The notes under the pieces are model-generated. The model did not search any database and was not told the origin of the DNA. It saw nothing but the letters and a program-made list of their open reading frames with translations. Positions 1-11,090 of a DNA stretch of 64,000 bases are shown here, piece by piece; positions within the stretch are counted from its first letter, which is position 1; every line of letters begins with the position of its first letter. The DNA is taken from the NCBI GenBank assembly GCA_903632075.3, contig CAHIKZ030000837.1, positions 168,501-232,500 of the forward strand, given 5' to 3'. This stretch comes from Acanthosepion pharaonis (taxonomy: Eukaryota; Mollusca; Cephalopoda; Sepiida; Sepiidae). The translations under genes were made by a program, and so were the position numbers.

Positions 1-151
1 ATTTCAAAGCAACAACAAACTCGTGTATACAATACGCGGAAGCGAAATTCGCATCGCAGCTCGTGATGTTACATATGTCCACGCGAGAGGGTAAACGAGA
101 ATTATTAAGTATGAGAAGCCGTTGGTATAAAATAATGGCTTCTGTTATCAA
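1..151. other. unassigned sequence downstream of the PLE relic
   Basis: On the minus strand this lies just 3' of the last stop of the Penelope-like frame, so it may be that element's 3' untranslated region. I see no ORF, poly(A) tail or recognisable motif. Confidence 0.4.
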
Positions 152-750
152 TTATATACAGTTAAGAATATTTGTGGAGATTTCATAGTTTATTTTGTAC
201 ATGTTAGGTTTTAACTATTTTGTTGATTTCATGTTTAAGTATAGTTGTGTTTTCAATGAGGGTGTTTTTGAATTGTGTACGCGGCCAGGCATGTTGTTTT
301 AAATGCCTAAAAATGTTAGAATTATCATTCAAATGTAGATTCAATCGTCGCGAAAGCGAGTTTATGGTATGACCAACATAAATATTATTTAATCCATTGG
401 AGATACAATCTCCCAAAGGGCACTTGAATTTGTAAACTATGTTGTTTTTATTTGCAAATCACTAACGAGGAGTGGGGAAGAAACATTGCGAACAATTAAG
501 TTGGATATACTAGATTTAGTGTAGAATAAGATTAACCTAATTTTTTTGCTAGGATCTGTTGTAGATATATTAGTATTTACTATTTTTTTTAGTATATTTT
601 CATCTTGTTTATAATTAGTATGCATTTGACTACGATATGGGAGATTAATATGTTTGTGATTAGTTGAAGCAGTATTAAGTTTTATTTGTTTCGTATTAAG
701 ACTTCTAAGAATGCATCTTATTTGTTCATCAACTATATGTATCCATCTGT
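152..750 (-). pseudogene. Penelope-like element, C-terminal GIY-YIG endonuclease region (frameshifted)
   Basis: Read on the minus strand, the first part (about 750 to 437) carries NLPYRSQMHTNYKQDE and later KKIRLILFYTKSS. This resembles the linker between reverse transcriptase and endonuclease in Penelope-like elements. After a one-base frame change near 435 comes YKFKCPLGDC, then NNIYVGHT and SRRLNLH, which fit the GIY-YIG nuclease core preceded by a Cys-containing motif. A second frame change near 204 leads to KINYEISTNILNCI and a stop at 152-154, a plausible natural C-terminus. The frame cannot be translated intact, so this is a dead copy. The RT domain is missing: a TG-rich microsatellite begins at about 751. 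The family assignment rests on recognising the motif order, not on a search. The known role of this domain is nicking target DNA during retrotransposition. Confidence 0.75.
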
Positions 751-1003
751 GTGCGAGTGTGTGTGTGTGTGTTTGTGTGTAAATTATTTTCAGGAGTAGA
801 GTGAATCTGTAGAGGAACATGTAATATTTACTGACTTTTGCTTTGATAATGTCCATCAGCAGAGAAAAAACTTTTTTTTCCTCTTGTCTTCTTATTCACA
901 CATAAACACACACACACACACACATATATATGTGTGTGTGTATATGTTTATATATATTTATATTATATATATAACTGTCTGATTATATATATATATATAT
1001 ATT
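751..1003. repeat. (TG)n and compound (CA)n/(TA)n microsatellites
   Basis: A GT-rich run at 751-780 and CA/TA/TG alternation at 901-1003 flank AT-rich DNA. They mark the 5' limit of the recognisable PLE coding relic. Confidence 0.9.
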
Positions 1004-1020
1004 TGAATAGAAAACAGATC

Positions 1021-1100
1021 ACTTTAAGGTTTCATGTGATAAAATATTTCACCACAGCCCTTTTAAAGGGCTCTGGATCATCAGATTTTACTTCCAAAGG
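1021..1100 (-). ncRNA. hammerhead-ribozyme-like fold (type I topology)
   Basis: On the minus strand CTGATGA occupies 1084-1078, the conserved hammerhead 5' core. It is followed by a helix II candidate: CCAGAGCCC (1076-1068) pairs with GGGCTGTGG (1060-1052) at 8 of 9 positions around a 7-nt loop. GAAA follows at 1050-1047. The next bases form a 3-bp helix III with a UUU loop (1047-1045 with 1041-1039), leaving UC at 1039-1038, which is the required U16.1-C17 cleavage context. Helix I is weaker: the closing T1085-A1037 pair, an internal loop, then CTTTGG against CC-(TT)-AAAG. A T-T opposition sits where helix II usually closes with G-C, so activity may be lost. Penelope-like elements are known to carry hammerhead motifs in their terminal repeats, and a PLE relic lies on the same strand 270 bp downstream. 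The base positions are read directly; the function is inferred. Confidence 0.5.
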
Positions 1101-1390
1101 TTGAAATGAAAAATGAAAAGAAATTCACATATTTTTGACAGGCCGTATTAAGCATATGTAAATTAACTAAGTCAGGAAGTGAGGGGGGAGAGAAGACGAA
1201 GTGAGGAATTGAGGGGGAGAGAAGACATGAGTGAATTAGATGTACTATTTCCATTCTTTATCCCTAACCCCACTTGGTGTGGGCTAGACAAACGCTTCAC
1301 TTGACTTATGTTATCTTTAGATATGGATGGGTAAGTGGTGAAGAGGAAAGCCGACATAAAAGGAAGAAGATACAATAAAACTATCCTGAG

Positions 1391-2194
1391 GAGAGAAGGT
1401 TTCACTTAATTTCTTGGACGCTGTTATTTCGCATTACTTTAAAGGGTACATTTGGGGGTTAAAGTTTGATATAAATCTAAATGTCTACAAAATATACAAA
1501 AAATTTAATTTGATGTTTGTTGAAGTTTTGGCTATTTTCTATGAAATAGTCGATTGGAAAAAATTCATAGAAAGTACATTGAAAGAATAATTCATTCTAT
1601 ATCTAGTAATCGTTTTATTTTCCTAAACTATTTTCTTGTTGATTATTAAGTTGACATCTATTCGTTTGAGTTTTTTTCATAAATTAAACTCTTCACTGTT
1701 TTTAGGTACCTACATAATTATGAGAGGTTATTCCAATTTAAATAATTTTATCATCAATAATGATACTAAAAGGGTAATATATTTCAATTTAAACTAAATT
1801 ATCAGTTTAACATTTACCTCCGTATTATTTAGACTCACTTGAGAGAAGGTTTCATTCAAATTCCTAGACTCTATTATTTCGCATTACTTACAAGGGTATA
1901 TTTGGAGGTTCAAGTTTGGTATAAATCTAAATGTCTAAAAAAATCTACGAAGAATTTAATTTGATGTTTGTTGGAGTTTTGGATATCTTCTATGAAATGG
2001 TCAATTGGAAAACATTCATAGAAAGTACATTGAAAGAATAATTCATTTTCCATCTAGTAATTTTTTTAATTTTCCTAAACTTTTTCTTGTTGATTATTAA
2101 GGTGACATCTATTCGTTTGAGTTTTGTTCATAATCTAAACTCGTGACTGCGTTTAGATACCTACACAATTATCAAAATTTATTCCAATTTAAAT
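1391..2194. repeat. direct duplication, two ~350-bp copies 450 bp apart
   Basis: Copy 1 (1391-1742) and copy 2 (1841-2194) both begin GAGAGAAGGTTTCA and stay collinear through TTATTTCGCATTACTT, AAATCTAAATGTCTA, ATAGAAAGTACATTGAAAG and GACATCTATTCGTTTGAGTT, with scattered substitutions and small indels. No coding frame is kept in both copies. The class is unknown; it could be a local duplication or two insertions of one family. Confidence 0.85.
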
Positions 2195-2447
2195 AAATAT
2201 ATCCAATTATATATATATCGCGCATATAGCGCTGGTGTAAATAAAACAGTGCACAATGTCATGTATTACAACAGAGCTATATACAGAGTATATATCAATA
2301 AATGCTGAGTATGAAATGGCCGTTACGTAATTTGAATTTTCTAGAATATATCTGGTTATCGCAATGATGACACATTTATATATTATACTGGGACTACAGT
2401 TTTTTTTTTAATTTTGAAAATTATATTTGTCATTTAAAATAAACGGG

Positions 2448-2494
<47 letters not shown>

Positions 2495-3187
2495 AAATAT
2501 GAAAATACAAAAAATATTTTTGATTTGTAAAAATTATTTTTCATATTTTTAAATAAAGCCAGATTATTTAGATCTGTAATTAGTAATTTACTTTAAAAAT
2601 AAACCATAATTCACATACATTTTTAGCAGATATTTAACTTTCTACTGACATGTGACAATCAATTCATTTCTTTAATAAGATCGTGTTATTTAAATGTTTT
2701 AACAAAACATAAGTTACAGCTATTTTCTTCGATGTTACAAGATTTGACGCTTGCTTTAATATCCCAGGTGATAAAAGGTGAACTAACAACATTGTTTAAT
2801 TTCGATAAATATTTAGAGACAGAGAGACAGAGCGAAAGATAGAGAGAGCAGTGCTGTTTCTGGATTTATATTACCTAAATTCATTTGATTATGATAGAAC
2901 CGAAACGATTTTCAGTAGGACCAATATGAAATTTAACATCGTTATTGAAATGGATAATCGGTCGGTATACAATATTATCAGTCATGCATTAACCATTTAA
3001 GGGACAGATCATATTTTTTGGCAGTTACATTCATTTTTAGAATAATTTAGGTTGTCTTTCTTGGCAATATAATTGTTTAATATAGTTTTGTTATGTTGGG
3101 ATATGGATTTGTCTATTTTATTAACGCAGCTATAGCTAAACTTTTTATATAATCTTGCCAATCTAGCAATGAATCTTCATGAAAATG

Positions 3188-3230
<43 letters not shown>
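2195..3230. other. AT-rich unassigned stretch with two (TA)n tracts
   Basis: Pure (TA)n runs lie at about 2453-2490 and 3190-3227. Between them is a short GA-rich patch near 2815-2850. I see no ORF, transposase motif or RNA gene. Confidence 0.6.
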
Positions 3231-3231
<1 letters not shown>

Positions 3232-3269
3232 TTCGTAGCATGTCCCGATTGGGCCGAGGGTAGTTGCCC

Positions 3270-3333
3270 CAACGTAACAAATTTATTCCGATGAAGTCCT
3301 AAAAGACGAAACACGTTACACGAAATCTTTTTT
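3270..3333 (+). other. degenerate hammerhead-like signature
   Basis: CCGATGA (3288-3294) is followed by a small hairpin (GTC, loop CTAAAA, GAC) and GAAAC at 3308-3312. The order matches a hammerhead core apart from a C in place of the invariant U4 and an unpaired A before the helix. I could not find a good helix I, so a catalytic RNA is unlikely now. Related signatures occur on the minus strand at 33007-33052 and 33567-33612. Confidence 0.3.
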
Positions 3334-5640
3334 TACACTTTGTCATATATATATATATAGATCGTCCAGAAGAGTTGCAGGAGATGCCGTCCGAAGTCGT
3401 CTGGAGGCCGTGGTTGAAGACAAAAGCGATTTTATTGAAAAACTTACTCTATGGTATTTAAATATGTATTGGTGTAATTTTGGTAAATATATCTGTGAAA
3501 ATAAGATGTCAGTTTTATTTTTGCGTAATTTAGACAATTTTTCCATCGCACCTTTTATACATGATACAAACAAAAAAAATAATTTAGTCTGAAGTGATTT
3601 TAAAAATCGAAAGGTGTCGTTTAAGATTTTGTCATTCATTTCGGCATTAAATAAAGTAGCCAATTTAGCTTTTTGCATAAATATTGTGTTGACATCGGAG
3701 CAAACTGAAATTCAGATTCGTATTTAATATAATGAATATTTTAGCTGGATAAACTCGTCTCATAACAACTTTATTTTTAAAATGAATTTTGACATGATTT
3801 CATGACTTACTCTTGAAAAGCTGTTTTAATATATTCTGTTTTTAACAAGTTATGTAATTACAAGTTACGAAATTTCTACATTTTGTAGGCTAATCCTATA
3901 AATAGAATAATTCTATAAATAATATTTCGATTTCAGTATTTTGCTTAATTATATTTTTTGCAAATAGTGTAAGCAATTTAAGTTGCTTGAGCATGTATCG
4001 TCTGCTTTTCTGAGAGAAAACAGATACTGTATTGGGCACTTTCTTAAACATTTGGATTTCAAAAATATTTTTGGTACATTTCAATTTGGGAGAATATAGC
4101 TGCGTTTGTTTTTTTTTTATTCGGAACCAATCAAAAAGTTTCCTTCTAAATTCCGAGAAGTGAAGCTGGAACCTATCTGAATGAATAAAAGGAGAATCAA
4201 AAATTTGATTCGAGGAGTCGACGAACAGCTGCTGTTGAATCCAAGTCGGCCCGCTCAAAGAAGAAAAACAACACAGAATAAATATGACGAACACCAGTCG
4301 AAAATTGAAAGTAATATCAGAGTGGATCCCGCATCCATGAAAATTCTTCGGCTGGTAGGATTGTTCTGTTCTTCTCTGTTACAACGAAAATTGTACCTCT
4401 TCTTTGAAAACTATTCAGAGAAATGTTTTTCCTTTTCTTCATTTATTTTTATGTTGTTTACCTTTTCTGAGGACGTTATGCAGCAATGTAACTTTTATTG
4501 TAAAAGTTGCATATTTTCGTTTCGATTTTCGTTTGCATTTTATATTATGTTATTTTTATTAATTTGTGTAATTCTTTCATTTTTGTCTGTTAAAAATAAA
4601 TTTATCGTCTGCTTTTTTCTTCATTTTTTTTTAGAACTCGGCTCGTGTCGTCTGCCTTTGCTGTGTACCTTTATAAATTGAATGTTACATCAAATGTTTG
4701 TTTGAACTATTTGTTCGTAGTGGTTTTACCAAAGAAAATATCCTTTAATAGCAAATACATACAAGATGAATTTGTTTTATCCATATAATTGTAATATGAT
4801 GAAAAAAAATCAACATTTTCATCTTCGAACCAGCCGTTACTATCAAATTAGTTTGAATTTATGCCGTGAAGCAATGTAACTTCGGCCGTTGTACCCTCTA
4901 GCTGTAAACGTGTTCAAATTCTGACGCGACAAATGCATAACTTCTACAATTCCATCGCTATGTCAGCCATTACTTTCAAGATCAGTTTGACTTTATGCTG
5001 TAGACTCCTGACGTACTTGTGAGCAAATCTCTTGTAATCGGTACATTCAATCAATTTAAAGATGGACTCCTCTTCATTAGCCACTGCTGCAAATAACTAT
5101 ATTGACTTATTCAATAGGTTCTAGATTAGTCACAATAGTTAAGATGTTGCCCTGTCTAAAGAGAACAAGACGATTAGTTGGAGTCAAGCGGGAATAAAAT
5201 CTTCAGAAGACAGCCTTGTTTGAGGAAAATCCATTTTCCACCAAATCATAAAGCGCAGTAAATCAACTAGCAAAACTGCATTCTTCGCAATAGCTATGGC
5301 CATTTTGAAGAAAGTCTATGGCCTGCGCATTGTACACTGACGCACAAAAGAACTAAATAAAGGTTACAGCTCGTGTATTCCCATATATGAACGGCTAGGC
5401 AACAAGAATCTGTGGAAATTTGAACTTTACCAATCCATTTCACCATATTTGCAAGCAAAGGATCGATGAAATGGCACAGATACTCAGTGGCATTACTGAG
5501 CAAAACAGGATTGTAAAGGTCATTTTCCGTTTATTTCAGGAAATAAACATAAGAAGAATGTCTAAACAAACGGCATCAAACCAATCTTCAGAAACGTCAA
5601 CATAGATATTAACTATTCTGTATTCAGTTCAAAATTCTAT
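3334..5640. other. unassigned region
   Basis: Two short open stretches are less AT-rich than their surroundings. One is at 3359-3592 on the plus strand, about 78 codons containing RRVAGDAVRSRLEAVVEDKS. The other is at 4181-4350 on the plus strand, where an ATG-started hydrophilic segment containing DEQLLLNPSRPAQRRKTTQN runs into a low-complexity hydrophobic tail. Neither matches a family I know. They could be transposon or exon remnants. Nothing else stands out. Confidence 0.3.
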
Positions 5641-5647
5641 CAGATAT

Positions 5648-5745
5648 CACTTGGAGGAGACTGGAGCGTACAACGGCCGAAATTTTGCGAATGTGATAAT
5701 AAAACTGAGTAAAACAATCCAAACAATGTAGACAGTGTAAATATG
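5648..5745 (+). repeat. tail fragment of the GGCCGAAA dispersed repeat family
   Basis: The segment reads GAGCGTACAACGGCCGAAA, then AATGTGATAATAAAACTGAG and a run resembling ACAATCCAAACAATGTA. It matches, in the same order, the tails at 53810-53910 (plus) and 49020-49130 (minus). Only the tail is present, with no tRNA-like head. Confidence 0.7.
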
Positions 5746-7019
5746 AATTCCCTTGTACGAAAAAGAAACAATTTAGATTCAATTAAATAATCAAAATATG
5801 TAAAATATACACTGCTCTCAAATATATTAAAAAGGACGGAACACCCTAAAATTCTAAAACGTACAGTGATATCTATCTTTATCAGATTATAAGCAGAATA
5901 GAAAATTTCCGTGGAAATTGTCAATTTCACTTACAAAACATTTACATCATAACAACACAGAAATCCTTTTGCAAGCTTATTATAATATAGTTTCTGTATA
6001 GCTGTATTAAATTTAAGTTGCCTCGTGAAAGAAATAATGGCTACACGACAGAATGTTAATAATTTAACCACTTCCAACAATGAAAATTGAGCTACTTGCA
6101 CGCATTGATGTTAAATATATTGTATTACGATCGAGATGAATTGTCGCAGGTAGGAAATACTCAAATAGTTGACGTTACCACCTAAAAACATCAACCGAAA
6201 TTTATACACATTTATGTTGCTGAAGAGCGTGGGCCAATTTACATCAATCTTACAAAGAGTTAGGTTAAGTTCGTTAATTAAGATATATCAAACTTGTCTG
6301 GTTATTTAATATTGAATATAAGTCTTGTAAGAAAAGTAAAAAAAAATACATTGCGTTAATATATGCTAAAAATCGAAGCGATTTATACATAAAGCTAGAA
6401 ATAGGTCTGGCATTCACTAGGTACAAAAAAGTCCACAACTGTCCTGTCTTCACTAGGGTAAAAATAGCGAGAGAGTGGTTCGGTTCTTAATATAGGCAAG
6501 AGGTTTGAGAGGTTTCCTGCTAAAACTATATTAAAAATATAGATACCTGTCGCGTTTACACTAGAATAAAAACCTGTATATCCGTCGAGTTTAGATAAAG
6601 GGAACATTAATATACATGGATGATTTGAACTAGTGTAAAAAAAAAGAAACTACTAATAGATACGGTTATCACAAAAAATTCAAAACGGTAGTCATCAGTC
6701 GTACAATTTATCCAAAACTCAGCAGGAAGATTGGCCTATTTTAGGTGTTTTAACTTCTCTGCTCCGTTTAAACTCATCAACAGATGAAACCCTAAAAATG
6801 ATAAATGTGTCAAATAAAGATGGCCGACAATAAATCTAGAGTTCAGTTAACAAACATAGATCTTTATTTTGATGAGATATGTTACAAATTCATGGCGGTC
6901 GTCCTCGTGTATAGAATCCAGAGGTTGGCAGTGAATATTTCGGAGACAGTAGGAAAGCGTAGTGCAGGTTCACAGTGGATATCGCAGCAAAGTAGCAGAG
7001 CATAGTTATTCCGTCTGTC
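5746..7019. other. unassigned AT-rich stretch
   Basis: There are no long ORFs and no tandem repeats. A less AT-rich patch around 6820-7010 contains GATGGCCGACAATAAA. GATGGCCGGC recurs at 7068, which may place both inside one unidentified element. Confidence 0.4.
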
Positions 7020-7150
7020 ATGTTCGCCTGACATGTTGGCTCTGGTCATTCCGGTAAGTTAAACAAAGATGGCCGGCTTTATACACGACGGATACAGTGT
7101 TCTGCGGCTTCTGATTGGTTAATCTTCTATTGGTAGACTATAAAGGGAAT
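7020..7150 (+). promoter_or_regulatory. promoter-like block: two reverse CCAAT boxes and a TATA-like box
   Basis: ATTGG occurs at 7114-7118 and 7129-7133, followed by TATAAAG at 7139-7145. The 5-10 bp spacing and local GC rise resemble a retroelement or gene core promoter. No ORF starts downstream, so it may be an orphaned transposon promoter or LTR piece. Chance occurrence is not excluded. Confidence 0.25.
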
Positions 7151-7479
7151 TAAGTCATTTTAACTAACTCACTAGTTATACATATATACACAAAAAACCG
7201 TAACAAGATATTCAAAAGATAGTTTATCATTTCAAACAAGAATATCATTGACTAACTGCTCTCTAATGGTTTGTGCATAATGATTAATATATGTTGTGGA
7301 ATACGGCGAGGGCCGCTGTTATGTCTTCTAAGCGTTCTACTATGTCCCATGTTCCTTCAGAATATGGTTGATCTTCAAATCTTCCGGTCATTTGTAGATT
7401 TAAGTCAGGTTTGTCTTCATCATATCTCTCCTAATTACATTTTCTAATACCCAAGCTCGTTAGGTACATTATTCGCTGC
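7151..7479. other. unassigned, with a short minus-strand open stretch
   Basis: On the minus strand, about 7441-7289 is open for some 50 codons and includes NLQMTGRFEDQPYSEGTWDI and VERLEDITAALAVFHN before a stop. The composition looks protein-like and differs from neighbouring frames, but I cannot assign a family. Confidence 0.25.
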
Positions 7480-7885
7480 TTTCCTCTTGCCTTGAATATA
7501 TCATGTGAGTGTCAATTCACCAAGCTCTCTTTCCGAGAAATGTCAAATGTCTCTTTCGGATTTGAAATACATGTGTTCTCTTTTTTCTCACATATTCAAT
7601 CTATAGTGTTTTCAATATCTATTTGTAAACCACATTTCTATTACACAAATCTATCCTTCGTCTGGGGAGAGACTGTTCATAATTCACTGTCATACAGTGT
7701 GACTGTGTAATATTCCTTTCTGTGTTTTTAACGAATCTTTTCCTGTTTCTCAATACTTTGCGTAACTTTTGAAAGGCGCGGTTCGCTATTTCAGTGTGCC
7801 TTTGTGTTTCAGTATCGCGTTTACCGTTTTCTGTTAATGCACATAAAGACTTATTTAAATTTGTGTACTTGCTTCCTTTTGGTGC
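7480..7885 (-). pseudogene. RTE-type LINE reverse transcriptase C-terminal relic
   Basis: Minus-strand translation gives a run with ENGKRDTETQRHTEIANRAF then KLRKVLRNRKRF. This matches the block that in the better-preserved copy at 28281-28018 reads TEDGKCDTEIRRRIVIAKDAF and then VSLLRDRRISLVTKK. It is the region after the RT catalytic core of RTE-like LINEs. The frame then degenerates towards 7480. There is no ORF; it is a dead fragment. Confidence 0.65.
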
Positions 7886-7904
7886 AACAAATTCGTGGTA
7901 GGTA

Positions 7905-8300
7905 TCATCGACAATTTATTAAAGAAAATAAAGAAATGTCTTTAATAAATTGTCGGACTTTGTCCAATTCTTAATGTATGACGGCATTTGTTTACATTTG
8001 ATACGCCATGAGCAGTTATGAATGTACGAGATTCATGGAAGATTGAAGTTTATAAGCAGTAAATTCGACCTTGCCTACCGAACACTCCTTTGTGGCCGAG
8101 ACGGTTAAGGCACGTCAGCGTAAATGACGGTTCCGTATAGGATGCAGGTTCGAATCCTGTCAAAGGACGAATATTTTCTATGAAAATTTCTCGGACATTC
8201 AGGCCGGTAAATGTTATTTAATACTGTTTGTTATAAACAGAGCATTTAAATACTTCTATCTATAAAAAGAATGTTAAATATAAAAAAAATGTCTTTAATA
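7905..8300. mobile_element. tRNA-bearing repeat related to the 50-kb palindromic element
   Basis: A perfect 17-bp hairpin (7909-7925 with 7939-7955) opens the block. The sequence TTGTTTACATTTGATACGCC to CCTACCGAAC (about 7988-8083) matches one arm of the element at 50042-50537. A tRNA-like cloverleaf follows at 8086-8167. After it, CGAATATTTTCTATGAAAAT and the following AT-rich stretch resemble, in reverse order, the centre of the 50-kb element. This looks like a rearranged member of the same family. Confidence 0.65.
8086..8167 (+). tRNA. class II tRNA-like sequence (pseudo-tRNA or SINE head)
   Basis: All cloverleaf parts are present. The acceptor stem is TCCTTTG/CAAAGGA (8086-8092 with 8161-8167, 7 bp). 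The D-arm contains GGCCGAGACGGTTAAGGC, an A-box-like sequence. The anticodon stem is CGTCA/TGACG around loop GCGTAAA. There is a long variable arm with TCC/GGA, and the T-arm GCAGG-TTCGAAT-CCTGT contains a B box. The long variable arm and GGCCGAG are of serine/leucine type. However, position 33 is C rather than U, and the nominal anticodon would be GTA. The copies at 50 kb are embedded in a mobile palindrome. I read this as a tRNA-derived repeat head rather than a decoding tRNA. Confidence 0.6.
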
Positions 8301-9638
8301 TATATATGCTCATATCTGCTTATTTATCTATGTTCATATTTGTCTATCTATTTATGCATGGTCATGTCTGTCTATCTATGTGTGTTAATGTTTATCTTTC
8401 TATCTATGCATGTTCATGACTAAATATCTATTTTTCTTTGTTCATGTATAATTATCTATCTAGCTTTATATGTTCCTATCTAATTATCTATCTATGTTCA
8501 TGCCTATCTCTCGGTATATCTATGTATATACATGTCTATCTCTTCCTCTATATATGCCAGTTCTTGTTTATCTATATATTTAGCTATGTATGCTCATGTA
8601 TGTATGTATGTATGTAGCTGTGTAAGTATGTTCATTTCTCTCGATCTATGTATAGATCTAGCTATGTTCATCACTATCTATCTCTCTATGCCTGTATGTT
8701 CCTGTCTATCTATGTTCATATCTATATATCTATCTATTTATATCTATCTACCTATCTGTCTGTGTATTTATATTTATGTCTATCTGTCTTCATATGTTCA
8801 TGTCTATCTATCTATGTTAATATCTGTCTATTTTTCTATCTGTGTATGTATGTTCATATCTGTCTATCGATCTGTCTATTTATCTATCTATTCATGTTCA
8901 TGTCTATTTCTGTTCATGTTTATCTAAGTTCAAGTCTATCTATCAGTTTGTTTATATTATATATACATATATATATATATTTATGTATGTATGTATGTGT
9001 ATATATATATATATATATATATTGTAATGTCATTTCTCTCTATCAATATGTATTAATGACTATCTATGTTTTGTCTCTCTATACATGATAATGTCTATAT
9101 ATGTATCTGTATCTACATTCAAGACTATGTTCATGTCAGTTTATATATTTCTCTATGGGTCTATGTATGTTCCTATTTATCTATTTATATATCTAACTAT
9201 ATATTTATGTGCATGCCTATGTATCTATATCTATCTATATCTCTAACCATATATGTCTGTCAATCTATGTATCCATATATATGCCTATTTCACTGTGTGT
9301 GTACGTTCACGTCAATTTATGTATGTCCATATCTATCAATCTCTTTATATATGTATGTACGTACGTGCATGGCTATATTTTTAACTATATATGTATGTTC
9401 ATGTATGTCTATCTTACTATTCTTCTATATGTGTCCATGTCTGTCTATCTATCTATATATCCATGTATATCTCTATTTATCTATATATGCATGTTCATGT
9501 ATGCCTATCTTCCAATTCTTCAATATGTGTCCATGTCTATTATTTATCTCTCTAAATATGTATAGATCTATCTATAGTCTCTATGTATGCATGTTATATC
9601 AATCTGTGTTCATGTATATCTATGTATTTTCATGTATG

Positions 9639-9681
<43 letters not shown>

Positions 9682-9943
9682 CTCAATCTACGATCATGTA
9701 TATCTATATGTTTGTTCCTATCTATCTATCAGTTTTTCCTATCATTCTAATATTCTTTCTCTCAGTTTGTTTCTTTCTGTGTTTCTACCTAGCTATCTAG
9801 CTAGCTATGCACGTTCTGCATATCTATTTATGTTCCTATGTATCTATCAGTTTGTTCATGACCATGTTCTTATCTATCTATCAGTTAGTTCATATCGATC
9901 TATATTCCTATCTATCTATGTATCAGTTTGTTCATAGATTTTC

Positions 9944-10020
<77 letters not shown>

Positions 10021-10115
10021 ATTTTTTTTCCATATCTATTTATGTTCCTATCTATCTACATCTATAACTATTTTTCATATTTATCTACGTCTGTTCTTAA
10101 ATTTCTAAGTTTACT

Positions 10116-10168
<53 letters not shown>

Positions 10169-10190
10169 ATGCCTGTATATCTACATTCCC
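8300..10190. repeat. large degenerate (TATC)n satellite field
   Basis: About 1.9 kb of interrupted TATC/TATG tetranucleotides, with purer runs at about 9640-9680, 9942-10020 and 10117-10167 and a TA run near 9000-9020. The long YLSIYLSIY-type frames across it are artefacts of the period-4 repeat (12 nt encode four residues). Confidence 0.95.
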
Positions 10191-11090
10191 AGCCTTATTG
10201 ATGGATTTTAGTGACGATATAATTTCCGTTTTATTTTAAAATCTATTATTTTTTTTATTTTATATTCAACCTTTTCTAGCATCTTTGATCACTTCCAAAG
10301 TTTTCTCTTATTCTAACTCTATCACCATCTGTGTTACGACAAATAATTTTGGATGAATTTACCAACCTACCTATCTTCAATTTCGGTCAAGCTTAGAAGA
10401 GTTGTTCAAATGGAATGGAAATCTCGTTCTCTACGTTTCGATTTGTCCCAGATTATACTATTACTTACTTGTAATCTGTGATATATTTAACAGTTTCAAA
10501 AGCATTCTCTTTGGGTGTTGAAGGCCATTAGATAAATGCATTACCTTTATGAAAATCAGTATCGAAATGGCACCTCACAAAAGCTTCAATCCATTTATTC
10601 AGTATCATAACAGGTGCTGTCTCTCTATTGACTTCCTATTAATTGTCTATCTGAATATGTCGTTTTTTATCTCCTTTTTTTGTTCAGTTGTTTTCCATTT
10701 ACTTTTTTTATGGCTGCCCAATAATAAAGCTTTCCTTGTGTGCTTGTCAGATATATTTTTGTCTAGACAGATTCTCCAAAGTGCATCAGGCTGGCCTTTA
10801 AAAAATATCATGAAGGGGTCGATAATGACTAACCAGCCAATTAGTTTAATGGTAATAACATATATGACTGCAAGTGGGAGACTGTTCGTTATACAATTCC
10901 AACCCGGCGCCTGATTCTCGCGTGGCTACCATATTAACAATTTTCGTCTTTGAGAAGACATGTTACAAAGAGTAAGCTTTTTGAAGATTCCTTTTTTGTA
11001 TGTGTAAATCTGAATATAATGTCATCTTAGTGCAGAGAGAGTATCTCATGGCAATTCAAAAAAAAAAAAAATCAGAGACAGAAACTGCTG
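10191..11090. other. unassigned spacer between two simple-sequence fields
   Basis: Ordinary AT-rich sequence. A hydrophobic open frame at 10549-10914 has no recognisable domain. A poly(A) run lies at 11059-11071. Confidence 0.5.

Noticed and set aside
4181..4681. 166-codon plus-strand frame as a host gene
   Set aside because: Only the first ~57 codons look protein-like; the rest is hydrophobic low-complexity, and no domain or splice structure can be supported.
8086..8167. Functional tRNA gene
   Set aside because: C at position 33, a mismatch between body class and anticodon, and copies inside a mobile palindrome favour a tRNA-derived repeat.
9940..10020. Regularly spaced repeat, considered as CRISPR-like
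   Set aside because: It is a 4-bp microsatellite with no spacers, in a eukaryotic context.
8532..10239. Several open frames of 60-244 codons rich in Y, L, S, I
   Set aside because: Translations of the (TATC)n satellite. Period-4 repeats stay open in several frames; no real protein.
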